DNA from: a virus
Direction: 5' to 3' (one strand)
IMG/VR virus record: IMGVR_UViG_3300009158_000228
Span: 1 to 21,633 of that record
Length of the DNA: 21,633 nt
Shown here: one piece after another, positions 14,512-21,633 of the stretch
How positions within the stretch are numbered: the stretch's first letter is position 1
How the letters are laid out: each line of letters begins with the position of its first letter
Notes under the pieces: model-generated
What the model was told of the DNA's origin: nothing
What the model saw: the letters and a program-made list of their open reading frames with translations, nothing else
The model's database searches: none
Made by a program: the position numbers and the translations under genes

Positions 14512-14618
14512 AATAAACTTTTTTAAACCGTTAAGTTTGCCGCAAAATTATTTAATATGTATAAACAAAAAATGAATAACTTAAAAAGTTCAATTAACTC
14601 TTGCTTAAAGGCAATGGA
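14512..14618 (+). promoter_or_regulatory. AT-rich intergenic stretch with candidate promoter
   Basis: The longest gap between genes here. TTGCCG (14537-14542), a 17-base spacer and TATAAA (14560-14565) form a plausible sigma70-type promoter aimed at the ejection-gene block. Chance matches are likely in such AT-rich sequence. A Shine-Dalgarno (AAAGG) lies close to the next ATG. Confidence 0.35.
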
Positions 14619-14885
14619 ATGAACAAATACCACAACTTTAACCCTGACGAAAAGCGCATGGCATTAGCTGCCTTGCTGCAAGACCCTACGCAGGTTCCGC
14701 AGGATACTTTTAAGATGCCTGGAACACCTGCTGCTGGTGGTGGCGGTATGGGCATGGGTTTGATGGATTTAGCTAAAATGCTAAAAGGCGGAGGTTCGCC
14801 ACTTGGGGGAGGTTCGTCGCCACTTGGCGGCGGGTCTGCAACTCCAAACGCGGATTACCTCAACAGCGGTTACTCTCCGGGATAA
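14619..14885 (+). CDS. Small Gly-rich phage protein
   Basis: An 88-residue protein from the ATG at 14619; a TTG 18 bases earlier is in frame but less likely, since AAAGG sits just before the ATG. The N-terminal half (NKYHNFNPDEKRMALAALLQ) is probably helical. The C-terminal half is Gly/Ser/Pro-rich with GGGSPL, GGGSSPL and GGGSA in tandem, followed by PNADYLNSGYSPG. The function is unknown. Location among ejection-type genes suggests a virion component. The next gene starts 3 bases after its stop. Confidence 0.65.
   Translation: MNKYHNFNPDEKRMALAALLQDPTQVPQDTFKMPGTPAAGGGGMGMGLMDLAKMLKGGGSPLGGGSSPLGGGSATPNADYLNSGYSPG
14788..14836 (+). repeat. Short tandem repeat encoding GGGS(S)PL
   Basis: Three imperfect DNA copies of a GGAGGTTCG-(TCG)-CCACTTGG-type unit encode the GGGSPL/GGGSSPL/GGGSA repeats of the small protein. 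Copy number may vary between relatives. Confidence 0.7.
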
Positions 14886-14888
14886 ATC

Positions 14889-16517
14889 ATGGCAAATACT
14901 ACGGTTGCTTTTAACGTCCCCAGTCCGTACCAGACGGAGCAGCGGCGTATTGCACAACAGCAGAAAATGGCTGAAATGCTCCAGGCGCAATCTATGCAGC
15001 CTAACGAACGGTTTAGCTACAACGGCATAGAGGCTCGCACTCCGGTTACGGCAGGGCTTGCTAAAATGCTGCAAGGTTTTACCGGAATGATGATGCAGAA
15101 GAAGGGGCTGGAGGAAGAAAAAGCACTTGGTGAAAAGTATCGCGGCGAACAGTCTGCCGACTTTACTAACCTTGCAAAAATGCTTTCTGCTCCTGCTGTT
15201 GCTGGTGCTGCTGCCGTACCAGAAAGAGCCGCGCAACCGCCGACTACAATGGTTGATGACGAAGGTAACCCAATGCCAGGCGTATCGGCTACTGCTGCCA
15301 TGCCTGCCGTTACAGCTCGCCGCGCTGGACAAATAGACCCTGAAATGATTGGTCAGTTTAAAACGCCAGAAGCGCAGCAAATGGCAATGGCGCAACTGTT
15401 GTCGCAGATTGGGCCTAAAGCTCCAATTAAACTATCGGCAGGTGAATCGTTAATTCATCCGACAACATTTGCACCTGTTTATACCGCGCCACAAAAACAA
15501 GAATATGGCACTACGCCATATTATGAAGAAGTCAATGGTGTTCTTCACCGTTTTGTTTTTGACAAAGAAGGAAACGCAAAAGATACAGGCCCAGCTAAAC
15601 CATTAAACCAATTTACAACTGGAACCGTTGATGCTGCGCTAAAACGCGATATGGATATGTATCAGTTTGGCAATTTGTCGGCAGATCAGCGTGCTTCACT
15701 TGGAATCAGGCTGACGCAAGCTGGCGTTGATGTGGCTAAATTAGGTTATGAAACTGGTTTAAGTCCTACACCGGTATCTGGACTGCCAGCAAACGCACCA
15801 GCTCCTAACTTTGGCGTACAAACGCGTCCACAAGCAATGCCTAACCAGCCGGTTGCGCCTATTCCAGCACAAGGTGTACCTCGTCCTGCTATGCCGCAAG
15901 GGATGCCTCGCGCCGCTATGCCTCAAGTCGCACCGCAAGCCGCTACTCAAGCAGGAGAGGCGCAACCTTTAATCAATACGGTCACGCCAAAAGAACGGCA
16001 GGTTTTAATGGTTGCACAACCGCAGCAAAACGTAGCCGCGCAATCTGCTTTGCAAAACATGGAACGGTTGACTAATGTAGCAAATGAACTAAAAAATCAT
16101 CCTGGTTTGCCTGATATTGTTGGTAGAGCAAATCAATACAGCACGTTTGATATGACTGATAAAGCCGTAAATGCGCGAGCTTTGCAAAGTACATTGGTAA
16201 AGCAGTCTGCGGTTAATGCTTTGCAAGCAATGCGTGATGCTTCTAAAACTGGCGGTGCGGTTGGTGGGGTGACTGAAAAAGAATGGCCTATTCTTGAACA
16301 GCAATTGGCTGCACTTGATGGAGCGCAAACACCGGACGCATATAGGGCGGCTTTAACTAACTTAAATAACCAGTTATCGTCTAGTTCAACCCGAGTTAAA
16401 AATGCTTACGAACAAACGTATGGCAAATTGAAATATGAAGCTACACCGTATCAGCAACAAGGACAAACCTCGTCAGGACAAATAGCACCTGCTGGAGCCG
16501 TTAGGAGAATTAGGTAA
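14889..16517 (+). CDS. Putative internal virion / DNA ejection protein 2
   Basis: A 542-residue protein with a helical N-terminal region (PYQTEQRRIAQQQKMAEMLQ), an Ala-rich linker, a Pro/Gln/Met-rich segment around residues 300-360 (VPRPAMPQGMPRAAMPQ), and a helical C-terminal domain (ALQSTLVKQSAVNALQAMRD and EWPILEQQLAALDGAQTP). That C-terminal pattern recurs in phage ejection-type proteins in my recollection. It has no enzyme motif, signal peptide or membrane helix. The stop overlaps the next ATG (TAATG), so the two proteins are probably made in fixed ratio and may act as one complex. Confidence 0.6.
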   Translation: MANTTVAFNVPSPYQTEQRRIAQQQKMAEMLQAQSMQPNERFSYNGIEARTPVTAGLAKMLQGFTGMMMQKKGLEEEKALGEKYRGEQSADFTNLAKMLSAPAVAGAAAVPERAAQPPTTMVDDEGNPMPGVSATAAMPAVTARRAGQIDPEMIGQFKTPEAQQMAMAQLLSQIGPKAPIKLSAGESLIHPTTFAPVYTAPQKQEYGTTPYYEEVNGVLHRFVFDKEGNAKDTGPAKPLNQFTTGTVDAALKRDMDMYQFGNLSADQRASLGIRLTQAGVDVAKLGYETGLSPTPVSGLPANAPAPNFGVQTRPQAMPNQPVAPIPAQGVPRPAMPQGMPRAAMPQVAPQAATQAGEAQPLINTVTPKERQVLMVAQPQQNVAAQSALQNMERLTNVANELKNHPGLPDIVGRANQYSTFDMTDKAVNARALQSTLVKQSAVNALQAMRDASKTGGAVGGVTEKEWPILEQQLAALDGAQTPDAYRAALTNLNNQLSSSSTRVKNAYEQTYGKLKYEATPYQQQGQTSSGQIAPAGAVRRIR

Positions 16518-18481
16518 TGGCAACCTTTGAAGTTGATGTAGGCAACGCCACATACCAAGTTGACGCGCCAGATGAAAAAACGGCGTGGAAAATGGCAAGT
16601 GATGTTCACAAAGCCGCGCCGCAAGAATCCCCCGCCATGCAAGCCGGTAGAAAGGCAGACTTTAACATTGGCGGCGTACCCGTAGGCTCAAGCGTGCAAG
16701 GCGCTATAAACGCCTTACAAGGGCCGACAATGGGGTTTCTTGATGAGTTAGTGGGTGCTGCCGCTGCTCCTTTTGGCAAATACAAAGAGGCGCGGGATTA
16801 TGTCCGTGGTGCTACGCAACAATTTAGGCAAGAATACCCAGTAACCGGCGCTTTAACCTCTGCGATGACATCGGCTCCGATGATGCTAATTGGCGGCGCT
16901 CCTGTGGCTGCGGCTAAAGGCGTTATTGCACCTGTTGCAACAACGGCAGGTCGGCTGTTGACTGCTGGTAAAGTTGGCGCTATTCAAGGCGGCATTGCTG
17001 GCGCTGGCGAGTCTACCGCAGAGGATATGGGTGGCGTTGCGGCTGATGCTTTAAAACACGCGGCGCAAGGCGGCGCTTTAGGCGTTGCTGGTCAAGGCGT
17101 ATTAGGTGCTGTTGGCGCGGTTGGCAGTAATGTCGCGCAGCGGTTAAGCCAAACCTCGGCGGCTGATTATGCGCGTACCAAATTGGCTGAAGCATTGTCG
17201 CGTAGTAGCGGCGGCATACCTGTTCGTCCTGGCGGTGCTGCCAGCCCGTCACGCGCTGCGGATATTCAGTTTCTTGGGCCAGAAGCTACGATTGCAGACG
17301 TATCAGGACAATCTGGTAAAAGGTTGCTTGATGTGTTGGCTACTTTGCCGGGTAAAACTAAAGATTTGACTGAACAATTGATTCGCGGTCGGCAAACAGG
17401 CAGAACAGAACGTATTATGACTGCCGCTGATGAAGCGTTAGGAACGCAAGGAAAAGGGTTTGTATCGTCATTAAATGCTTTGGAAGCAACACAAAAAGCA
17501 GCACAAGCACCTTTTAGAGCGCAATTGGAAGGTTTATCTGTTCGCGCCGATGATGATCTAATGAAGATTCTTAACCGCGAACCTGCGGCATTTAAAGCGG
17601 CGGCTGATTTAGCACGTCGAGAGGGTGAAATACCTATTGACCTTTCTAAATTAAAGGTTGGCGATGACATTCCGTTTGACGCTTTAGATACGGTTAAAAA
17701 AGCACTCTGGACTATTGCGGAAAAAGAAAAAGTAAATTTTGCGCCAACAGCCGAAAGCCGCGCTGTTAATGGAATACGGGTTGCCTTAACTAAAAAGATG
17801 GATCAGCTCTCGCCTAGAGATGCTGGAGGCTCAATTTACAAACAAGCGCGTGATGCGTTTGCAGGGCCAGCAGAGTTGCGTTCTGCTATAGAAACTGGTC
17901 GCGGCGCAATGAAAACTGATGCAATAGGCGTTGGCGAGTTGACTAAAGGCATGAGTGCAAGCGAATTGGAAGCGTTTAGGGTTGGAGCTTTGCAATCATT
18001 GCGCGATAAAGTTGGAACCGAAGCAGGGCAAACGTCCTTGCTTAAAATGTGGAAAGAAACAGGAACCAGCGATAAACTCAAAGAAATATTTGGCAATGAT
18101 TACAAAAAGTTTGCTTCCGGTATTGCAAAAGAGGCAAAACTTAAAGAATTGGAAACGGTTGGCAGAGGATCGCAAACCGCAGAACGATTGTTTGGTGAAG
18201 GCGATTTAAGTTTAATGCCTGCGGTTGGTCAAGCCGTTGCTGGAGCTGTACAAGGAAACCCTTTGCCAGCAATGGGTGCAATACCTAAAATTTGGAATCA
18301 AGTCCAAACACCTGAAGTTACAAGAAACGCACTTGCTGAACTTTTGTTGCAACGTGGGCCAGAAGCACAAAAAACGCTGCGTGATTTACCTGAATTTATG
18401 CGGAAATTTAACGAAGCACAAGCCAGAAACGCGGCATTGACTAACGCTTTGGCTCAACAGCCAGCAAGAAACGAAAGGTAG
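16517..18481 (+). CDS. Putative internal virion / DNA ejection protein 3
   Basis: The largest protein of the ejection set (654 residues). It begins FEVDVGNATYQVDAPDEKTA, a short N-terminal domain common in phage internal proteins. Residues ~105-200 are hydrophobic Ala/Gly-rich helices (APMMLIGGAPVAAAKGVIAP, QGGALGVAGQGVLGAVGAVG) that could insert in a membrane during ejection. The rest is charged and helical up to QQPARNER. No lytic transglycosylase motif is seen. The start overlaps the previous stop. Confidence 0.6.
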   Translation: MATFEVDVGNATYQVDAPDEKTAWKMASDVHKAAPQESPAMQAGRKADFNIGGVPVGSSVQGAINALQGPTMGFLDELVGAAAAPFGKYKEARDYVRGATQQFRQEYPVTGALTSAMTSAPMMLIGGAPVAAAKGVIAPVATTAGRLLTAGKVGAIQGGIAGAGESTAEDMGGVAADALKHAAQGGALGVAGQGVLGAVGAVGSNVAQRLSQTSAADYARTKLAEALSRSSGGIPVRPGGAASPSRAADIQFLGPEATIADVSGQSGKRLLDVLATLPGKTKDLTEQLIRGRQTGRTERIMTAADEALGTQGKGFVSSLNALEATQKAAQAPFRAQLEGLSVRADDDLMKILNREPAAFKAAADLARREGEIPIDLSKLKVGDDIPFDALDTVKKALWTIAEKEKVNFAPTAESRAVNGIRVALTKKMDQLSPRDAGGSIYKQARDAFAGPAELRSAIETGRGAMKTDAIGVGELTKGMSASELEAFRVGALQSLRDKVGTEAGQTSLLKMWKETGTSDKLKEIFGNDYKKFASGIAKEAKLKELETVGRGSQTAERLFGEGDLSLMPAVGQAVAGAVQGNPLPAMGAIPKIWNQVQTPEVTRNALAELLLQRGPEAQKTLRDLPEFMRKFNEAQARNAALTNALAQQPARNER

Positions 18482-18544
18482 GTTACTTTCTGTTATGACC
18501 ACTTTTTATTCTGAAAACATATACCATATCGATGGAGGTGGCTA
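18482..18544 (+). promoter_or_regulatory. Gap with strong ribosome binding site for the tail fibre
   Basis: A 63-base gap separates the ejection block from the fibre gene. GGAGGT (18534-18539) lies 5 bases before a GTG codon at 18545, and it decides this non-ATG start. I see no convincing promoter or terminator hairpin here. Confidence 0.6.
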
Positions 18545-19516
18545 GTGTCTTACAATGGAAGCGGCACATTCAACATAAACAGCGCGGGGCAACCCGTAGT
18601 TAGCGGCACAGTCATCAGCTCAACCGCGTTTAACGCGCTAACGGCTGACCTCGGGACTGGTCTAACCACAGCTCTGACCAAAGACGGGCAGACTACGCCG
18701 ACCGCCAATATCCCAATGGGAACGTACAAGATCACCAACTTGGGCGCTGGTACGGTAGCGACTGACGCAGTTAGGCTAGGCCAGCTCCAGAACTTTGGCA
18801 TTAACACGCTTATAACGGTTGCAGGGACTGACACCATAACGGGAACCGTATCGCCTAGCCTTACCGCTTACACGGCGGGGCAGATATTTAGCTTTGTTGT
18901 AGGCACTACCAACACCGGCGCGGTGACGCTTAACATTGATGGCCTGGGCGCTAAAGCAGTCACTCGAACGGGTGCAATAGCTTTGGTGGCTGGCGGCATG
19001 GTCACAGGACAAGTTGCTTTGGTAGAGTATGACGGGACTAGGTTCCAACTGCTCGACCCTAATGCCTTCACCGACCTGCTGATTTCTGGCGCTTTGACTT
19101 ATGGCGGCGTAACGCTGACAAACGCAGTAACCGGCACAGGCAAGATGGTGCTGGATACCAGTCCAACAGTTAACAATCCTACCGTTACAAATTACGTTGA
19201 ATCGGTGGTTGCGATTGGAACCGTTACAAGTTCCTCCACCTTGTCGCTTACAAGCGGAACGGTACAAACCGCAACCTTGACCGCTTCAACGGCCTGCACC
19301 TTTACCATGCCGACTGCGACTGCTGGCAAATCCTTTGTCTTGCTGCTCAAACAAGCGGCGGCAACAGGAAACGGAACGGCGACATTTACAGGGGTTAAGT
19401 TTGGTACTGCTGGCGCTCCGACGATTACCGCAACCGCTGGCAAGATGGATATTCTTACTTTTATTGCTGACGGTACTAATTGGTATGGCTCAATTGCTCA
19501 AGGGTACACACCGTAA
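18545..19516 (+). CDS. Tail fibre-like protein
   Basis: A 323-residue Thr/Ala/Gly-rich beta protein starting at GTG with a perfect GGAGGT site. The N terminus (GTFNINSAGQPVVSGTVI, then TKDGQTTPTANIPMGTYKIT) is a familiar fibre N-terminal pattern in podovirus-like phages; this end would attach to the tail. The centre repeats threonine-rich beta motifs (TITGTVSPSLTAYTAGQIFS, VTLNIDGLGAKAVTRTGAIA). The C terminus (FTGVKFGTAGAPTITATAGK, DILTFIADGTNWYG) resembles a small receptor-binding or knob domain. The specific receptor cannot be judged. Confidence 0.75.
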   Translation: MSYNGSGTFNINSAGQPVVSGTVISSTAFNALTADLGTGLTTALTKDGQTTPTANIPMGTYKITNLGAGTVATDAVRLGQLQNFGINTLITVAGTDTITGTVSPSLTAYTAGQIFSFVVGTTNTGAVTLNIDGLGAKAVTRTGAIALVAGGMVTGQVALVEYDGTRFQLLDPNAFTDLLISGALTYGGVTLTNAVTGTGKMVLDTSPTVNNPTVTNYVESVVAIGTVTSSSTLSLTSGTVQTATLTASTACTFTMPTATAGKSFVLLLKQAAATGNGTATFTGVKFGTAGAPTITATAGKMDILTFIADGTNWYGSIAQGYTP

Positions 19517-20370
19517 TGTTTGCCGCTAAGAATTTCTTTTTAGCTAGTGGTGTTTCTGCGCCTTCTTTCGTTGAATACCTTGTTGTTGCTGGTGGCGCGG
19601 GTGGCGGCAAAGGTAGTTTTGGCGGTGGTGGCGGCGGTGCTGGTGGATACAGAACAGCCGCAAGTTTTTCTGTTACAGCAGGGACACCTTTAACGGTAAC
19701 CATTGGGGCTGGTGGCGCTGGAGCAACATCAACAGGTGCTAAAGGCGTTAATGGTTCTGATTCTGTGTTCTCCTCTATCACATCAGCGGGTGGTGGCGGT
19801 GGTGGGTCTGGAAGCTCAACTTTTGCAACTGGTGCAGACGGTGGTTCTGGCGGTGGTGGTAATGGTTCGTTAGGAACTCCCCAGGCGGGTGGTGCAGCTT
19901 CTCCATCTGGTCAAGGTAATGCTGGCGGCAGCGGTATTGCTTCTGGCATAGGCGAAAATGCTGGCGGCGGCGGCGGTGGCGCAAGTGCTGTTGGGCAAAA
20001 TGCAACGTCTGCATCAATATCTGGTAACGGTGGAAATGGCCTTGCAAGCAGCATATCTGGTTCCTCGGTAACTTATGGCGGTGGCGGTGGTGGTGGAAAC
20101 GAGGTGGCTGGAACAACTGGAACTGGTGGTTCTGGCGGCGGCGGTGCGGGCGGTGCTGTTTCTGCCGCTGGAACTGCGGGCACGGCAAATCTTGGCGGCG
20201 GCGGTGGCGGCGGCGGTGGAAACGGTGCTGCTGGCGGTTCAGGCAGAGTCATAATTCGTTATGCTGATACATTTGCTGCTGCAACTTCTACAACCGGATC
20301 GCCAACAATAACCGTGGCTGGTGGTTATCGTGTTTATAACTGGACTGCTTCAGGGAGCATTACATTTTGA
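19516..20370 (+). CDS. Polyglycine-rich tail fibre / adhesin-like protein
   Basis: A 284-residue protein starting at the ATG that overlaps the fibre stop. After EYLVVAGGAGGG it has many Gly runs (GGGGGGAGGYRT, GGGGGGSGSS, GGGGGGGGGN) separated by Ser/Thr/Ala segments. Such composition is typical of phage adhesins built on stacked polyglycine-II helices, in which variable loops between Gly runs make host contact; that comparison is structural analogy. The C terminus (GSGRVIIRYADTF, YRVYNWTASGSITF) is a conserved closing module. GGT/GGC runs make the DNA repetitive and prone to length change. Confidence 0.75.
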   Translation: MFAAKNFFLASGVSAPSFVEYLVVAGGAGGGKGSFGGGGGGAGGYRTAASFSVTAGTPLTVTIGAGGAGATSTGAKGVNGSDSVFSSITSAGGGGGGSGSSTFATGADGGSGGGGNGSLGTPQAGGAASPSGQGNAGGSGIASGIGENAGGGGGGASAVGQNATSASISGNGGNGLASSISGSSVTYGGGGGGGNEVAGTTGTGGSGGGGAGGAVSAAGTAGTANLGGGGGGGGGNGAAGGSGRVIIRYADTFAAATSTTGSPTITVAGGYRVYNWTASGSITF

Positions 20371-20726
20371 GTCACTTTGCTAAAGTAGAAAACGGCATAG
20401 TCACCCAAGTCATCGTTGCCGATCAGGACGTAATCGACTCAGGAATGTTTGGGTCAGGCTGGGTGCAGACCTCCTACAACACACGCGGTGGAGTTCACTA
20501 CGGGCAAGACGGTCAACCTGACGGTGGTGTAGCCATGCGTAAGAATTATTCCGGTATCGGTTTCACCTACGACTCTACCCGTGATGCCTTTATCCCTCCC
20601 AAACCCTTCCCAAGCTGGACGCTGGTTGAGCAGACTTGCCAGTGGACTGCGCCGACTCCAATGCCCGTTGACGATAAACGGTACACATGGAATGAAGAAA
20701 CCCTTGCTTGGGTTGAAATGCCGTGA
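20367..20726 (+). CDS. Small fibre-associated phage protein
   Basis: A 119-residue protein with a TTG start that overlaps the previous stop (TTGA); AGGGAG about 10 bases earlier supports it. The sequence (SHFAKVENGIVTQVIVADQD, WVQTSYNTRGGVHYG, GIGFTYDSTRDAFIPPKPFP) matches a small protein commonly found beside fibre genes in freshwater and cyanobacterial phages, as I recall. A structural or fibre-accessory role is likely but not established. It ends in GTGA overlap with the next gene. Confidence 0.7.
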   Translation: MSHFAKVENGIVTQVIVADQDVIDSGMFGSGWVQTSYNTRGGVHYGQDGQPDGGVAMRKNYSGIGFTYDSTRDAFIPPKPFPSWTLVEQTCQWTAPTPMPVDDKRYTWNEETLAWVEMP

Positions 20727-20881
20727 CCGAGTTAGAGGCTAGGTTTATGTCCCATGAAGCCGTTTGTGCCGAACGGTGGAAAGAGACTATCTTGCGGATT
20801 AAGCGGATGGAACATATCTTTTTAGGTGTTGCTGGTGCAATCATCATGTTACTGCTGTCGTTGGTGGTGAAGGTGCATTGA
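20723..20881 (+). CDS. Small holin-like membrane protein
   Basis: A 52-residue protein from GTG at 20723, coupled to the preceding gene by a GTGA overlap. The N-terminal ~30 residues are charged and helical (TELEARFMSHEAVCAERWKE), and residues ~32-50 (IFLGVAGAIIMLLLSLVV) form one membrane helix. This layout resembles XhlA-type haemolysin/holin accessory proteins. Its place at the start of a set of small membrane proteins supports a lysis role, which is an inference. It is too short to be found with usual length cut-offs. Confidence 0.6.
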   Translation: MTELEARFMSHEAVCAERWKETILRIKRMEHIFLGVAGAIIMLLLSLVVKVH

Positions 20882-21540
20882 TGGCTACCAAGAAGCGTGT
20901 CATTAGAAAGGTCACCCCCAAAAAGGGGACGATCAACCCCAAAGGTGGGACGTACTTGGATAAGGGTATTGAGTTAATCAAGTGGGTGGACACGCCGTTT
21001 AAACTAATTGCAGTGGTAATCCTAGCCAGTCTGTTCTTCCTTGGGTACTTTGCATGGGATTCACGGCAAGTCATCCTCCACGCCATCACTACGGCAGACC
21101 ATTTGCCGACTTTGAAAGAGCAGGAGAAACTACTGCCTATTGCTGCTTTGCTTCAAAAGGACACGGATGCCGTGAGCGTGGTTGTTTACAAGGCAAACTT
21201 GGTTGTTAATAGCCGTGTGACCGTTCTGGCTATTGGCAAAGAGGGCAGGGATAAGAGCATCGACGGCAGTATGAGTAGTCTTTTTTCGGCTAGTTCTGAG
21301 CGTAACGCAGCGATGGTAGCTATGCTTAACGGCGAGGTGATGTGCAGCAAACTAGAGATATCAGGTAAAACTACGGAGTGGGAAGCCAAGCAGGGTGCAA
21401 CGTATGTCTGTAGAGGGTCTATACCGCCCGAAGTAGGCGCCTTTGCTGGGTACATAACCGCTGGTTTCAAAGTGCAACCTGAAGACGTAAATGCAATCAA
21501 AGTTAGACTTAATGCTGCAAGTACCGAAATGGCGAAGTGA
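20881..21540 (+). CDS. Single-pass inner-membrane protein, lysis-region
   Basis: A 219-residue protein whose ATG shares one base with the preceding stop (TGATG). The basic N terminus (KKRVIRKVTPKKG) should stay in the cytoplasm, residues ~40-58 (FKLIAVVILASLFFLGYFA) cross the membrane once, and the remaining ~160 residues would face the periplasm, with Cys in EVMCSKLE and YVCRGS possibly forming a disulfide. It is not a typical i-spanin, as the long coiled coil is missing. It may control holin timing or bind cell-envelope targets; the function is unknown. It ends GTGA, coupled to the next start. Confidence 0.6.
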   Translation: MATKKRVIRKVTPKKGTINPKGGTYLDKGIELIKWVDTPFKLIAVVILASLFFLGYFAWDSRQVILHAITTADHLPTLKEQEKLLPIAALLQKDTDAVSVVVYKANLVVNSRVTVLAIGKEGRDKSIDGSMSSLFSASSERNAAMVAMLNGEVMCSKLEISGKTTEWEAKQGATYVCRGSIPPEVGAFAGYITAGFKVQPEDVNAIKVRLNAASTEMAK

Positions 21541-21633
21541 AACGGACATGGCTTCTCATCTTCCTGCTGAGTCTTTGTGCTGGAAATGTGGAGCAGCCCT
21601 GTTTGGTTTCAGACTTCAAGCTAATTGCACTAT
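21537..21633 (+). CDS. Exported small protein (3' partial)
   Basis: An open frame from GTG at 21537, overlapping the preceding stop (GTGA), running off the window after 32 codons. It begins KRTWLLIFLLSLCAG, a signal-peptide-like stretch with a Cys that could be lipidated, though the residue before it (Leu) is not ideal for a lipobox. After a short charged NVEQ comes PCLVSDFKLIAL. An outer-membrane spanin-type or other lysis protein is possible, but too little is visible to decide. An ATG at 21548 is in another frame and gives a less protein-like sequence. Confidence 0.5.
   Translation, partial: MKRTWLLIFLLSLCAGNVEQPCLVSDFKLIAL

Noticed and set aside
14504-14575. Tiny ORF (MDKINFFKPLSLPQNYLICI) after the fusion gene
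   Set aside because: Only 23 codons in AT-rich DNA, with no good ribosome binding site and no family recognised.
19580-20240. Gly-codon repeats as a CRISPR-like or noncoding repeat array
   Set aside because: Units are irregular, there are no spacers, and the frame stays open throughout with a conserved-type C terminus.

Overview
The window is the late structural and lysis-proximal part of a tailed bacteriophage genome (Caudoviricetes). All genes except two lie on the + strand, closely packed and often overlapping by 1 to 4 bases. The order is portal, scaffold, major capsid, head/adaptor proteins, a large beta-rich tail protein, three putative ejection proteins, fibre proteins, then small membrane proteins. 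That order, with no tape-measure or sheath gene, suggests a short-tailed (podovirus-like) particle. The host is probably Gram-negative, but nothing here identifies it.

Region 1 (1-3924): portal protein (5' end off the window), two small conserved-looking proteins and a scaffold protein. Region 2 (3948-6175): the major capsid protein gene, split into four exons by three group I introns. Each proposed splice junction keeps the reading frame, follows an exonic U and precedes exon sequence after an intron-terminal G; the spliced product is 333 residues. Intron 1 carries a GIY-YIG homing endonuclease in its P8 loop. Introns 1 and 2 are sequence relatives; intron 3 is different. Region 3 (6188-9717): capsid decoration-like protein, a DUF115-like Rossmann protein, a tandem pair of paralogous small proteins, a coiled-coil protein and a head-tail adaptor-like protein.

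Region 4 (9714-12522): a 516-residue tail protein and a GNAT-like acetyltransferase, flanked by two AT-rich HNH endonuclease genes on the opposite strand, each sitting at a junction between structural genes and each with a plausible promoter of its own. Region 5 (12557-18481): three putative DNA-ejection or internal virion proteins and a small Gly-rich protein. Among them lies an unusual fusion of a YkgJ-type cysteine cluster with a PP-loop PAPS/APS-reductase-like domain; GC content falls sharply at the domain boundary. Region 6 (18545-21633): tail fibre, polyglycine adhesin-like protein, a small fibre-associated protein, a 52-residue holin-like protein, a single-pass membrane protein and the start of an exported protein.

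The main points of interest are the triple-intron capsid gene and the chimeric YkgJ/PP-loop gene. Family names come from recognising motifs by eye; no database search was possible.
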